From: Ensifer adhaerens
Lineage (GTDB): Bacteria; Pseudomonadota; Alphaproteobacteria; Rhizobiales; Rhizobiaceae
Direction: 5' to 3'
Length of the DNA: 64,000 bases
Assembly: GCF_020035535.1 (NCBI RefSeq)
Contig: NZ_CP083349.1
Coordinates: forward strand, 1,736,001 to 1,800,000
The stretch's first letter is position 1. The number at the start of each line of letters is the position of its first letter. The position numbers were made by a program, and so were the translations under genes. A model generated the notes under the pieces. That model was given only the letters and a program-made list of their open reading frames with translations. It did no database searches and had not been told where the DNA came from. Below, in pieces: positions 40,916 to 51,932 of the stretch.

Positions 40916-41482
40916 ATGAAGATTGAACCGCCTCACACTGCATCGCGGGTCGAAATTCTCAACTGGTCTCCTGATTGGCCGGAGAGGTTTGCGATCAAGG
41001 CAAATGCGATCCGCCACGCATTGGGAGACCATGCCTTGCGTATCGACCATGTCGGTTCCACTGCAATCCGGGGGCTGGCGGCCAAACCAATCATCGATGT
41101 CCAGCTTTCCGTTGCCGATCTGGAGCCCATCGAAATCATCGCGGAAAAGATGGCGACGATCGGCTACCTGTGGCGGCCGCTGAACGCTGATCGGACGAAA
41201 CGCTACTTCCGTGAGCAGCCAGGCGGTGAACGCACGCACATCCACATGCGACGCTTCGGAAGCTGGCAGGAGCAATGGTCACTGTTGTTTCGCGACTACA
41301 TGCGCGCGCACGTCCATGAACACGCCCCATATGCCAACCTGAAGCGCGCGCTGGCGGCACGATTTCGTCATGACCGGATGGCCTACACCGAGGGCAAGTC
41401 GGAGCACCTGTGGCAGATCATTCGACGCGCAGATCAGTGGGCCGCGGCCGGCGGCTGGAACCCAGGCCCTTCCGACGCATAG
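40916..41482 (+). CDS. GrpB-family nucleotidyltransferase-fold protein
   Basis: A 188-residue GrpB/UPF0157 protein. Recognisable motifs: NWSPDWPERFAIKANAIRHA, then RIDHVGSTAIRGLAAKPIID (the family's GST and DVQ region), then THIHMRRFGSWQEQWSLLFR. The ATG at 40916 (MKIEPPHTASRV) lacks a strong ribosome binding site, and the frame is open further upstream. GrpB proteins have the nucleotidyltransferase fold but no settled function in bacteria; some are fused to CoaE. Isolated here, near the end of the petABC operon. Confidence 0.85.
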   Translation: MKIEPPHTASRVEILNWSPDWPERFAIKANAIRHALGDHALRIDHVGSTAIRGLAAKPIIDVQLSVADLEPIEIIAEKMATIGYLWRPLNADRTKRYFREQPGGERTHIHMRRFGSWQEQWSLLFRDYMRAHVHEHAPYANLKRALAARFRHDRMAYTEGKSEHLWQIIRRADQWAAAGGWNPGPSDA

Positions 41483-41721
41483 AAGCCGTTGGGCGTGATT
41501 TGCCAGGCCTGTCGCGCAGCCTCCTAAATCCATGGGGCGGCACAGGCACGATACGGAACGCTGTGGCGATCCGCCATCGCAAGCATATTGCAGGCGCGCT
41601 CGATATGCAGCCCCATGCGCTTCGGCTGACGCGCATCGATGCTTGAAACACCATGAAGCAGCACGTCCTCGTTGTTGTCTTTGGCTTGAGGTCAGGCGCC
41701 GCCGGATACGCAATAGCCAAC

Positions 41722-41752
41722 AAAAAAGCCCCGGACGAACCGGGGCTTCTTC
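41722..41752 (-). terminator. Terminator of the petABC operon
   Basis: GCCCCGG and CCGGGGC arms with a 5-nt loop are followed, in minus-strand sense, by TTTTTTG. It lies 36 nt after the petC stop. Nothing else is seen in 41483-41788. Confidence 0.9.
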
Positions 41753-41788
41753 TTGGATTTCGATCGATCCGGCTTAGCCGGCGGTCGA

Positions 41789-42658
41789 TCAATGTTCCTT
41801 GTTGGCGTAGACCGACTTCTTCGTGAGATAGACGAGGCCGGTGAAGATCAGCAGGAACACCATGACCATGAAGCCGGTGCGCTTGCGCTCTTCGAGGTGC
41901 GGCTCTGCCGTCCACATCAGGAATGCGCCGACGTCCTTGGCATACTGGTCGACCGTCTGCGGCGTGCCGTCGTCGTAGGTGACCTGGTCGTTGGAGATCG
42001 GCTGCGCCATCGCCAGAGCGGCGGCGTTCGCGAAGTACGGGTTGTAGTGCGTGCCTTCGGCGACTTCGACGCCCTGCGGCGGATCCTGGTAGCCGGTCAG
42101 CAGCGCGTGGATGTAGTCCGGGCCGCCTTCCTGGTAGGGCCAGAACATGTCGAAGACGAACTGCGGGAAGCCGCGCTCGATACCACGTGCCTTGGCGATC
42201 AGCGAGAAGTCCGGCGGGGCTGCACCGTTGTTCGATGCAGCAGCCGCTTCCTTGTTCGCGTAAGGCGACGGGAAGTGGTCGGACGGCAGAGCCTTGCGGG
42301 TGAACATCTCACCGTCGGCGTTCGGGCCGTCCTGGACTTCGTAGTTGGCCGCAAACGCCTTTACCTGCGCTTCCGAGTAGCCGAGGCCTTCGAGCGTACG
42401 GAAGGCCACCAGGTTCATCGAGTGGCAAGCCGAACAGACTTCGGTGTAGACCTTCAGGCCGCGCTGAAGCTGGCCCTTGTCATAGTGACCGAACGGGCCG
42501 GCAAAGCTCCATTCCTGCTGCTCCGGCTTGTGGATCGGATAGTGAGGCGTACCGCCGCCATGCTCCTCGCCGCCCTTCGCCTCTTCGGCGACAGCTGCAC
42601 CGAGACCGAGACCAGCGACGACAGCGAGTGACAGAATGCCTGTAACAAGCTTTTTCAT
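41789..42658 (-). CDS. petC: Cytochrome c1 of the bc1 complex
   Basis: Heme-c-carrying subunit that passes electrons from the Rieske protein to cytochrome c. The 289-residue precursor has a Sec signal peptide (KKLVTGILSLAVVAGLGLGA). The heme-binding CxxCH is in EVCSACHSMNLVAFRTLEGL. The distal Met-ligand region is likely within LPSDHFPSPYANKEAAAASN and PPDFSLIAKARG. A C-terminal membrane anchor is present (TGFMVMVFLLIFTGLVYLTK). The ATG at 42658 was chosen for the signal peptide, although the frame stays open to 43105. Unlike Bradyrhizobium, cytochromes b and c1 are separate here. Confidence 0.96.
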   Translation of the reverse strand: MKKLVTGILSLAVVAGLGLGAAVAEEAKGGEEHGGGTPHYPIHKPEQQEWSFAGPFGHYDKGQLQRGLKVYTEVCSACHSMNLVAFRTLEGLGYSEAQVKAFAANYEVQDGPNADGEMFTRKALPSDHFPSPYANKEAAAASNNGAAPPDFSLIAKARGIERGFPQFVFDMFWPYQEGGPDYIHALLTGYQDPPQGVEVAEGTHYNPYFANAAALAMAQPISNDQVTYDDGTPQTVDQYAKDVGAFLMWTAEPHLEERKRTGFMVMVFLLIFTGLVYLTKKSVYANKEH

Positions 42659-42690
42659 TGTTGTGGGTTCCTTATCAATCGCTGTTCTGA

Positions 42691-43971
42691 TCAGGCGCGC
42701 GCGGCTACCGGCTGCGCCTTCGCATTCCGCTTTTCCAGCACCGCTTCGGTGATGGAGTTCGGGATGCGCTTCGGCGTCTCGATCAGGCCGAGAACCGGCA
42801 TGATGACGAGGAAGAAGCCGAAGTAGTAAAGCGTGCCGATCTGCGACATCACGACGTAGAGGCCTTCTGCAGGGCGCGAGCCGAGCCAGCCGAGCATGAT
42901 GGCGTTGACGACGAAGATCCAGAAGAACAGCTTGTACCACGGACGGTAGACGGCCGAGCGGACCTTGGACGTATCGAGCCAGGGCAGGAAGAACAGGATG
43001 ATGATCGAACCGAACATCACCAGAACGCCACCGAGCTTGGAGTCGATCGGGCCGACGTTGAAAGTGATGGCGCGCAGCATCGCGTAGAACGGCAGGTAGT
43101 ACCATTCCGGAACGATGTGAGCCGGCGTCTTCAGCGCGTCAGCCGGAATGTAGTTGTCCGGATGGCCAAGGAAGTTCGGCATGTAGAAGACGAACCAGGC
43201 GTAGACGAGCAGGAAGACGGAGACGCCAAGCGCATCCTTCAGCGTCGCGTAGGGCGTGAAGGGAACGGTATCGGTCTTGGACTTTACTTCAACGCCGGTC
43301 GGGTTGGTCTGGCCGGTCACGTGCAGAGCCCAGATGTGCAGGACGACGACGCCGGCGATCATGAAGGGCAGCAGGTAGTGCAGCGAGAAGAAGCGGTTCA
43401 GCGTCGGATTGTCGACCGCGAAGCCGCCGAGCAGGAACTGCTGGATCCACTCACCCACCAACGGGAATGCGGTGAAGAAGCCGGTGATAACGGTCGCGCC
43501 CCAGAAGGACATCTGGCCCCAGGGCAGAACGTAGCCCATGAAACCGGTCGCCATCATCAGGAGGTAGATGACAACGCCGAGGATCCAGAGGATTTCGCGC
43601 GGAGCCTTGTACGAGCCGTAGTAGAGACCACGGGCAATGTGCAGGTAAACGGCGATGAAGAAGAACGATGCGCCGTTGGCGTGCATGTAGCGCAGCAGCC
43701 AACCGTGGTTGACGTCGCGCATGATCTTTTCGACGGAGTTGAAGGCAACGGACGTGTCGGCACCGTAGTGCATCGCCAGCACGATGCCGGTCAGGATCTG
43801 GACGATCAGCATGACCGAAAGCATGGCACCGAAAGTGTAGGCGTAGTTCAGGTTCCGGGGAACCGGATAGCTGATGAAGCTATCATGAACGAGACGCGGC
43901 AACGGCAGACGGGAATCAACCCATTTCTCAATGCCTGTCGTCGGCGTGTAGGTTGAATGTTCAGCACTCAT
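42691..43971 (-). CDS. petB: Cytochrome b of the bc1 complex
   Basis: Core quinone-oxidising and -reducing membrane subunit, 426 residues. Two pairs of heme-b His ligands are expected in helices B and [21 protein letters not shown] and [18 protein letters not shown] contain them. The Qo-site PEWY motif is in [15 protein letters not shown]. Eight membrane helices fit the hydrophobic pattern. The ATG at 43969-43971 has GAGGGGAC upstream; a 6-codon longer frame is not needed. It lies between petA (14-nt gap) and petC (32-nt gap). Confidence 0.97.
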   Translation of the reverse strand: MSAEHSTYTPTTGIEKWVDSRLPLPRLVHDSFISYPVPRNLNYAYTFGAMLSVMLIVQILTGIVLAMHYGADTSVAFNSVEKIMRDVNHGWLLRYMHANGASFFFIAVYLHIARGLYYGSYKAPREILWILGVVIYLLMMATGFMGYVLPWGQMSFWGATVITGFFTAFPLVGEWIQQFLLGGFAVDNPTLNRFFSLHYLLPFMIAGVVVLHIWALHVTGQTNPTGVEVKSKTDTVPFTPYATLKDALGVSVFLLVYAWFVFYMPNFLGHPDNYIPADALKTPAHIVPEWYYLPFYAMLRAITFNVGPIDSKLGGVLVMFGSIIILFFLPWLDTSKVRSAVYRPWYKLFFWIFVVNAIMLGWLGSRPAEGLYVVMSQIGTLYYFGFFLVIMPVLGLIETPKRIPNSITEAVLEKRNAKAQPVAARA

Positions 43972-43985
43972 TATCAGTAGTCCCC

Positions 43986-44564
43986 TCAACCGATCTTGAT
44001 AACTGTGTCGGAAACGAACGAGAAGGTCGGCACATGAAGGTTCTCCGGCGCCGGACCCTTACGGATACGGCCGGCCGTGTCGTAGTGCGAACCGTGGCAG
44101 GGACAGAACCAGCCACCGAAGTCACCGGCCTGACCAAGCGGCACGCAGCCGAGATGAGTGCAGGAACCGATCATGACGATCCAGTTTTCCTTGCCTTCGC
44201 CGGCCGAGCGATCGACGTCGCTTGCCTGTGCGTCAGCCGGAAGGTTGGCATTGCGCGCAACCGGATCCTTCAGGTCGTCGAGCTTGACGGCCTTTGCCTC
44301 TTCGACTTCCTTCTCCGTACGGTTGCGGATGAAGATCGGCTTGCCGCGCCATTTCGCCGTCAGCGACATTCCGGGCTGCAGGCTCGAAACATCAACCTCG
44401 ATCGAGGCGAGCGCGAGCGTCGATGCATCCGGACGCATCTGGTCGATGAACGGCCAAGCGACAGCACCAGCGCCGACGACGCCTGCCATACCGGTAGCCA
44501 GATAAAGGAAATCGCGGCGAGTGGGCTCGCCCAAGGCCTCGCTTGAAGTGTCGTGTTCGCTCAC
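43986..44564 (-). CDS. petA: Rieske iron-sulfur subunit of the bc1 complex
   Basis: High-potential 2Fe-2S subunit of 192 residues. A twin-arginine signal/anchor is visible: [20 protein letters not shown]. Cluster-binding boxes are CTHLGC (box 1) and CPCHGSHYD (box 2), each supplying one Cys and one His. The N-terminal helix anchors it on the periplasmic side. First gene of petA-petB-petC on the minus strand. Confidence 0.97.
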   Translation of the reverse strand: MSEHDTSSEALGEPTRRDFLYLATGMAGVVGAGAVAWPFIDQMRPDASTLALASIEVDVSSLQPGMSLTAKWRGKPIFIRNRTEKEVEEAKAVKLDDLKDPVARNANLPADAQASDVDRSAGEGKENWIVMIGSCTHLGCVPLGQAGDFGGWFCPCHGSHYDTAGRIRKGPAPENLHVPTFSFVSDTVIKIG

Positions 44565-44637
44565 GGCTAAACCATCCTCTCACGCAATTATTGCGGAAAC
44601 CGCATCCGCCCCCGGCGAAATTCCTGCCCCTTGAGAC

Positions 44638-44651
44638 TTGATCCAGGTCAA
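44638..44651. promoter_or_regulatory. FNR/FixK-type box upstream of petABC
   Basis: TTGAT-CCAG-GTCAA has one mismatch to the TTGAT-N4-ATCAA consensus. Its centre is about 80 bp upstream of the petA ATG. A convincing -10 element downstream was not seen, so activity is uncertain. No other feature is seen in 44565-44934. Confidence 0.4.
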
Positions 44652-44934
44652 GGAACCACGCCCAATTCATAGTGCTGTCGCCCCCGTCGTCTTGCGTCTG
44701 CAAACACGACATCGGCACCAGAATCCGGAAAAATTCTGCGTACGCACGGCACACAGATTCCCCGTCAATCCGGCGCGTTCTATGCTTGATCGCAAATTAT
44801 GTCCAGCCTTGACAAGGGGATGTGGGCAGATTGTCGCGGGGAAAAGCGCGGCCAATCGGCACAAGGACTTGACGGTCGCCAGTTAGGCTTAATCCAGGCC
44901 GGTCGAGCAGGCGTTGAAGTGCTCTCGAGCCGCC

Positions 44935-46800
44935 CTACTCCGCCGCTTCTTCGCGGGCAAGAAATCCGCCCGACTGGCGTGACCAGAGCCCGGCGTAAAG
45001 CCCGCCGCGGGCGACGAGCTCGGCATGCGTTCCCTCCTCGACGATCCGCCCCTTGTCCATGACCACGAGCCGGTCGAGTGCGGCAATCGTCGAGAGCCGA
45101 TGGGCGATCGCCAGCACCGTCTTGCCTTGCATCAAACGGTCGAGATTGGACTGAATCGCCGCCTCGACCTCAGAATCGAGCGCCGAGGTCGCTTCGTCAA
45201 GGACGAGGATCGGCGCGTCCTTGAGCATCACCCGCGCGATCGCGATACGCTGACGCTGACCGCCGGACAGCTTGACGCCGCGCTCGCCGACATGGGCGTC
45301 GAAACCCTTGCGACCGCGCTGGTCTTGCAGGCCGAGGATGAAGTCATAGGCTTCAGCCTTGCTTGCTGCGGCGATCAGTTGCTCCTCGCCGGCATCGGGC
45401 CGGCCGAACAGGATGTTGTCGCGGATGGAGCGATGCAGCAGCGAGGTGTCCTGGCTGACCATGCCCACCTGCGCGCGCAGGGATTCCTGCGTGACTGCGG
45501 CAATATCCTGCCCGTCGATGCGGATACGCCCGCTTTCGAGGTCGTAGAAGCGCAAGAGCAGGTTGACGAGGGTCGACTTGCCGGCGCCGGAGCGGCCGAC
45601 GATGCCCACCTTTTCTCCGGGGCGAACGACGAGCGAGAAATCGTCGATCACGCGTTCGCCCTTCCCGTAATGAAAGCGCACGTGTTCGAAGCGGATTTCC
45701 GGCTGGCTGACGGCAAGCTCCGTGGCGCCGGGACGGTCGACGAGCCCGATCGACTGCGACACCAGTTCGGCCGAGTTCTGGATCGTGCCGATGTTGCGCA
45801 TGATCGAATTGAACTGCGTCATCATCCGGCCAAGCAGCATGTTGAGCCGCAGAACCAGCGCCAGGGTGAAGGCCACTGCCCCGGAACTGATCGAGCCGCC
45901 GAGCCAGAGATGGATCGAATAGACGGCGATGGCCGTGATCATCATGCCGGAAAGCAGCGCCAGCGACGCACGCACGGCCGTCAGAAGCCGCGTGAACGGA
46001 ATGACCGCGCGCTGGAACCGGTCGAAGCCGGAGCGGATATAGCGGTCATTCTCTTCATCGCGGCCGAAGAGCTTCAGCGTCTGGATATTGGAATAGGCAT
46101 CGACCATGCGGCCATTCAGCATCGATGCCATTTCGGCCGTATCGCGGGCATGTTTGCGGATGCGCGGGACAAAGAAACGCGCGAGCGCCAGGAAGACGAC
46201 GATCCAGAAGGCGACCATCGCCGCCAGGCGCCAATCGAGCTGCGCCACCAGCGCCATGGTCGACGCGGTGTAGATCACGATGAACCAGACGACCTGCAGC
46301 AGCGAGACGATGAGGTCACTGGTCGCCTGCGCCCCGGCCCAGACCTTGGTGACGATACGGCCGGAAAAATCGTTCTGGAAGAAGGTCAGCGACTGGCGGG
46401 CGACATGCACATAGGACTGCCAGCGCACAAGGTTGAGAAAGCCGGTAATGATCGATTGCTCTTCGACCAGCGCTGCCAGCGACACCGCAAGAAAGCGAAA
46501 CACCATCACCGTCAAGAGCATGAACAGGAGTTCCGGCCCGTTGGCGGCGATCAGACCGCTCCAGCCAGCTTCCGGCTTCACCGTATCGAGTACGTCGACC
46601 AACCGGCCGACGAAATAGAACAGCCCTGCTTCGAGCATCGCCACAAGGCCGCCAAGCACGGCCATCGCAATGAATGGCCCTTTCGCCTGGGTGGCGTAGA
46701 ACCAGGCGAAACCCCACAGCGATTTCGGCGGCTGCAGGCGCTCGCGCGGCGCGAACGGCTTGATCCAGTTCTCGAAGAGGCTGACGATGGCGCTGAGCAT
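44935..46800 (-). CDS. ABC exporter, fused membrane and ATPase domains (MsbA-like)
   Basis: A 621-residue half-transporter. The N-terminal six-helix membrane domain spans about residues 35-330. The ATPase domain at about 370-610 has Walker A GIVGRSGAGKSTLVNLLLRF, signature LSGGQRQR, Walker B PILVLDEATSALD and the H-loop AIAHRLSTI, so it looks intact. Cargo cannot be read; lipids or drugs are usual for this branch. The gene upstream (46920-48781) encodes a similar exporter in tandem, 119 bp away, and the tails of the two proteins are alike (LWSRQSGGF). They may form a pair, or this is a duplication. Confidence 0.93.
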   Translation of the reverse strand: MLSAIVSLFENWIKPFAPRERLQPPKSLWGFAWFYATQAKGPFIAMAVLGGLVAMLEAGLFYFVGRLVDVLDTVKPEAGWSGLIAANGPELLFMLLTVMVFRFLAVSLAALVEEQSIITGFLNLVRWQSYVHVARQSLTFFQNDFSGRIVTKVWAGAQATSDLIVSLLQVVWFIVIYTASTMALVAQLDWRLAAMVAFWIVVFLALARFFVPRIRKHARDTAEMASMLNGRMVDAYSNIQTLKLFGRDEENDRYIRSGFDRFQRAVIPFTRLLTAVRASLALLSGMMITAIAVYSIHLWLGGSISSGAVAFTLALVLRLNMLLGRMMTQFNSIMRNIGTIQNSAELVSQSIGLVDRPGATELAVSQPEIRFEHVRFHYGKGERVIDDFSLVVRPGEKVGIVGRSGAGKSTLVNLLLRFYDLESGRIRIDGQDIAAVTQESLRAQVGMVSQDTSLLHRSIRDNILFGRPDAGEEQLIAAASKAEAYDFILGLQDQRGRKGFDAHVGERGVKLSGGQRQRIAIARVMLKDAPILVLDEATSALDSEVEAAIQSNLDRLMQGKTVLAIAHRLSTIAALDRLVVMDKGRIVEEGTHAELVARGGLYAGLWSRQSGGFLAREEAAE

Positions 46801-46881
46801 GGTTCCGATATAGGCGGTTCGGCGGGAACAGCAATCGGTTTTGGTGCAATTGCTGATTACAAATGCGTAACATGTGAAAGA

Positions 46882-46913
46882 GCAGCCCGCCGCTCCGTCG
46901 AACGGCGGGCTGC
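46882..46913 (-). terminator. Hairpin after the frameshifted ABC exporter gene
   Basis: GCAGCCCGCCG and CGGCGGGCTGC pair perfectly around a 10-nt loop. The hairpin directly follows the gene's stop codon in minus-strand sense. The obvious T-run is on the plus-strand side, so its direction of action is not certain. Confidence 0.6.
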
Positions 46914-46919
46914 GGTTTT

Positions 46920-48781
<1,862 letters not shown>

Positions 48782-49191
48782 TGCATTTGCTCCTTCAGAG
48801 AATTTTGAAGGAAAGCGGGTTTCCCCGCGTTCTTATGATGAAAAAGTCAGTCCGGAAATGCAGCCCGAAAAAGGGCTTTGTCTTCCGGAGTCCCGGAAGC
48901 GCGTCGATCTCTTTAAAAGATAGGTCGCGGAACCGGTCAGGCCAAACGGTGGCCCACTACTCCAGGAAGGCGTGTCAACATCAATACATTCATGTTTGCC
49001 TCCGTCGGTTCGCGTTGAAGAGGCTCGATCTCTAACCCTATTTGCGCCGGCATGCCAGATTGTCGCAGGCTGTTTCTTGCACAATTTTTCATCGATTGCG
49101 TGCCTGTTGCCGTTTCGGCACAGATTAGCTTCAGCAATATGAGCGCCCTCAAAAGCAGGGAGCGGCGGCCATTTCGCACTGGAGAAGAAGC
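48782..49191. other. 410-bp intergenic region
   Basis: Separates the divergent frameshifted ABC gene and the GNAT gene. Some AT-rich stretches, no open frame with coding character, no tRNA-like or terminator-like structure that I could support. Confidence 0.5.
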
Positions 49192-49764
49192 ATGAACGCT
49201 TCATCGGATAGAGCTCCTGATCTGCAAGGCAACGGTTTCGTCCTTCGCCGCCCTCGCGACGGTGATGTCGATGCGCGTCTGAGGCTCGGCCGCGACCCGG
49301 AAATCTACCGGATGTTCGGCGCCGCCAGGTCGTTTCCTGGCCTCTTCGGTCACGGCGAGGCCACCGCCTGGGTGACGCGTGTCGCCGGACATCCGACCGC
49401 CTGGATCATCGATCAGGGCGGCCTCATCGGCGAAGTGCGGCTGGACAACCTCAACCATCAGGATCGGCGCGCGAGCTTCGCCATCGGCATTTTCGATCCG
49501 CAACGGCTGGGCAAGGGTCTTGGCACGGCGGTCACGAAGCGGGTATTGGCCTATGCCTTCGATGAACTTGCCCTTCACCGGGTCTCGCTCAGGGTTCTGG
49601 CCTTCAACGAACGGGCGATTGCGTCCTACCGCAAGTCCGGCTTCTCCATCGAGGGCCGCGAACGCGAGTCGGCCCTGATCGACGGTGCGTGGCACGACGA
49701 CATCATGATGGGCATCCTGGCTGCGGAGTTTGACGCGCGGCGCGATGACCGCAAAAACGAGTGA
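49192..49764 (+). CDS. GNAT-family N-acetyltransferase (RimJ-like)
   Basis: A 190-residue acetyltransferase. Strands and acetyl-CoA loop are visible: FVLRRPRDGDVDARLRLGRD at the start, then AIGIFDPQRLGKGLGTAVTK, whose Q/R-x-x-G-x-G/A core binds CoA, then HRVSLRVLAFNERAIASYRK and SGFSIEGRERES. This is the RimJ/RimL-like branch that acetylates protein N-termini or small molecules. The ATG at 49192 has GAGAAGAAG upstream. trmL starts 6 nt after the stop, so the two are coupled. Confidence 0.9.
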   Translation: MNASSDRAPDLQGNGFVLRRPRDGDVDARLRLGRDPEIYRMFGAARSFPGLFGHGEATAWVTRVAGHPTAWIIDQGGLIGEVRLDNLNHQDRRASFAIGIFDPQRLGKGLGTAVTKRVLAYAFDELALHRVSLRVLAFNERAIASYRKSGFSIEGRERESALIDGAWHDDIMMGILAAEFDARRDDRKNE

Positions 49765-49770
49765 TCTGAA

Positions 49771-50232
49771 ATGAGCAGCCTGCGCATCGCCCTCTACCAG
49801 CCCGATATTCCAGGCAACACCGGCACGATCCTGCGCCTGGCCGCCTGCCTCGGCCTTTCCGTCGACGTGATCGAACCAGCCGGCTTCGACCTCTCCGACC
49901 GCAATCTGAAGCGCGCCGGCATGGACTATATCGCTTCGGTCGCGCTCACCCGTCACGTCAACTGGGAGCGCTTCGAGGACTGGCGCGCGGCGAGCGGACG
50001 CCGACTGGTGCTCGCCTCCACCAAGGCTGCCCAGCCCTATACCCGCTTCGAGTTCCGCCCCGATGATATCCTGCTCTTCGGAAGAGAGAGCGCCGGCGTT
50101 CCCGACCACGTGCACGAACGCGCCGACGGGCGCATCTTGATCCCAATGGCAGAAGGCCAGCGCTCGCTCAACATCGCGATGTCCGTAGCGATGATCGCCG
50201 GCGAAGCGATCCGGCAAGTCTCTCCAGCCTGA
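49771..50232 (+). CDS. trmL: tRNA (cytidine(34)-2'-O)-methyltransferase
   Basis: SPOUT-fold methyltransferase modifying the wobble nucleotide of tRNA-Leu; 153 residues, the family size. Motifs: LYQPDIPGNTGTILRLAACL at the N-terminus, DDILLFGRESAGVPDHVHER in the middle and GQRSLNIAMSVAMIAGEAIR in the C-terminal knot. The ATG at 49771 lies 6 nt after the acetyltransferase stop, an operon. Confidence 0.95.
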   Translation: MSSLRIALYQPDIPGNTGTILRLAACLGLSVDVIEPAGFDLSDRNLKRAGMDYIASVALTRHVNWERFEDWRAASGRRLVLASTKAAQPYTRFEFRPDDILLFGRESAGVPDHVHERADGRILIPMAEGQRSLNIAMSVAMIAGEAIRQVSPA

Positions 50233-50316
50233 CGGCGCAAACATCGCCACCTCCTTGGCTCTTGACCACGGCCGGCGGCCGCTGAACGCGGAACCGACCG
50301 CTTTCAATGGCAGGTG

Positions 50317-50892
50317 CTACGCAGCCACTTCGTTGTAGGGCGCGCTTTTGCGCGCCTGCTTCAAAACGCGCGCCCACCAGGTCAGCCGGTCCATCATCAA
50401 AAACAGCGGCGCGCGCAATTCCTCGGGCTTGTAGAGGTTGCCGGCAGCATCGAACTTCGACCAGGCCTTGGGGAACGTGATCCCGTCGCGCAACGTCACC
50501 GTATGTAGTTCGCCGAAAACCTGGCGCAACTGCTCGACGGCCCGAATGCCGCCAGAGGCGCCACCATAAGAGACGAAGCAAACCGGCTTGGCCTGCCAGG
50601 GCTCGTAGACCGAATCGATCAGTTCCTTGAGCGCCGCCGGATAGCCGTGATTGTACTCGGGCGTGACGATGACGAAGGCATCAGCCTCGGCGATCTTGCG
50701 TTCGAGCCACTCGCCCGGATTGACCGCCGCCCCGAGCCCACGCGACGTCCGCAGCCGCGCCGGGTCGATCACCGTCAACGTAAAGGTCTCCGAAGCCGAA
50801 AGTTCCCGGATCAGCCAGTTGGCGACCGTATCGCAGAAGCGACCCTGGCGCGCACTGCCATAGATCACGGCAAGGGTCATTTTCTCAGTCAT
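50317..50892 (-). CDS. NADPH-dependent FMN reductase family protein
   Basis: A flavodoxin-like quinone/FMN reductase of 191 residues. The flavin-binding loop is AVIYGSARQGRFCDTVANWL, a second loop is VIVTPEYNHGYPAALKELID (with the family's PEYN), then VCFVSYGGASGG. Such enzymes reduce quinones or azo dyes and protect against redox cyclers. The ATG at 50890-50892 is used; AGGAG lies about 10 nt upstream. Divergent from soxR, and its promoter has a SoxR-type layout, so it is very probably a SoxR target. Confidence 0.92.
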   Translation of the reverse strand: MTEKMTLAVIYGSARQGRFCDTVANWLIRELSASETFTLTVIDPARLRTSRGLGAAVNPGEWLERKIAEADAFVIVTPEYNHGYPAALKELIDSVYEPWQAKPVCFVSYGGASGGIRAVEQLRQVFGELHTVTLRDGITFPKAWSKFDAAGNLYKPEELRAPLFLMMDRLTWWARVLKQARKSAPYNEVAA

Positions 50893-50930
50893 GGGGATCA
50901 AGCTCCTGTTGTCTGCATTATGGAGCCAAT

Positions 50931-50961
50931 GCTATAAAACCTCAACAATAGTTGAGGTCAA
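50931..50961 (-). promoter_or_regulatory. SoxR operator in a 19-bp-spacer promoter
   Basis: A perfect palindrome with arms ACCTCAAC/GTTGAGGT around AATA (50939-50958) matches the SoxR box. On the minus strand, TTGACC (50961-50956) and TATAGC (50936-50931) flank it with a 19-bp spacer, the over-long spacing that MerR-family activators correct. This fits activation of the FMN reductase gene. Confidence 0.85.
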
Positions 50962-50969
50962 TAGGCATC

Positions 50970-51440
50970 ATGACAATTGTGAAAAGCAGCGAATTGCGTC
51001 GCGAACTGACGGTCGGCGAAGTGGCGGAACGAAGCGGCGTCGCCGTCTCCACCCTGCACTTCTACGAGGCCAAGGGGCTGATCCGCAGCAACCGTACCCG
51101 CGGCAACCAGCGCCGCTATCCGCGCAGCGTCCTGCGACGCGTCGCGGTCATCAAGGTCGCCCAGCGCACCGGCATTCCCCTGTCTGAGATACAGGATGCT
51201 TTGTCTGTTCTTCCGGACGATCGTCCGCTGACAGTGGATGATTGGGGAAAATTGTCCGAAAACTGGCGCGAACAGCTGAACGAACGGATCACCAACCTGA
51301 TGGCCCTGCGCGATCACCTGACGGATTGCATCGGCTGCGGCTGCCTGTCGCTGCGCGAATGTCCGCTGCGCAATCCGCACGACGTGCTTTCGATGGAAGG
51401 CGCCGGACCGCGACTGATGGACGAAGACACGCACCCTTGA
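50970..51440 (+). CDS. soxR: Redox-sensitive transcriptional activator SoxR
   Basis: A MerR-family regulator with a 2Fe-2S cluster sensing redox-cycling agents; 156 residues. DNA-binding domain: [38 protein letters not shown]. The dimerisation helix leads to the cluster motif [12 protein letters not shown] (Cys-x2-Cys-x-Cys-x5-Cys), exactly the SoxR pattern. The ATG at 50970 gives [12 protein letters not shown]. It is divergent from the FMN reductase with a SoxR box between. No soxS gene is seen, as is usual outside enterics, where SoxR acts directly on target genes. Confidence 0.96.
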   Translation: MTIVKSSELRRELTVGEVAERSGVAVSTLHFYEAKGLIRSNRTRGNQRRYPRSVLRRVAVIKVAQRTGIPLSEIQDALSVLPDDRPLTVDDWGKLSENWREQLNERITNLMALRDHLTDCIGCGCLSLRECPLRNPHDVLSMEGAGPRLMDEDTHP

Positions 51441-51452
51441 GGGGCAGAACGG

Positions 51453-51713
51453 CTAATCAGCCGTCGGCAGGCGGCGCATTGTGAACTCGATCTCGCCACC
51501 ATCGAGTTGGCGCCAGCTCTCGACCTCGGTCCAGTAGGCAGCTTTCGGCCAGGTATCGAACCATTCCCGGGCCTTCGCGCGGGCGGCACTGCGATCGAGA
51601 CGAAAGGTTTCCCGCACGAAAAGGCCATCGCCTCGTGTCCGGTTGTCCCGGCGATGCCGGGCGATCTGCCGCCGCAAACCATCGAGCGGCGGGCCTGCAG
51701 GTATTCTTGCCAT
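51453..51713 (-). CDS. Small conserved-looking protein, unknown function
   Basis: An 86-residue basic protein beginning MARIPAGPPLDGLRRQIARH and containing ETFRLDRSAARAKAREWFDT and WPKAAYWTEVESWRQLDGGE. Trp- and Arg-rich. AGAGG lies upstream of the ATG, and codon usage looks coding. No family recognised; convergent with soxR, 12 nt apart. Confidence 0.7.
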   Translation of the reverse strand: MARIPAGPPLDGLRRQIARHRRDNRTRGDGLFVRETFRLDRSAARAKAREWFDTWPKAAYWTEVESWRQLDGGEIEFTMRRLPTAD

Positions 51714-51932
51714 GGGCTATACCTCTAGTCGCTAAGATAGTGACGGCGCTCGCCCTTTGCCAGAGGCTTGTTCGAGAGCAGGCTTTCGCAAGCCCATAGG
51801 TGCTGTCGTTGCGACAGACCGCCCAAGGTGCTGGACCGGCGTTGCCATCGGCGCGAAAGTATGAACTGTGGCGACTTCAATAGAATCGGCGGCATTTCAT
51901 CGGGAAATCCCGCCAACAGGACGCAATTTTCC

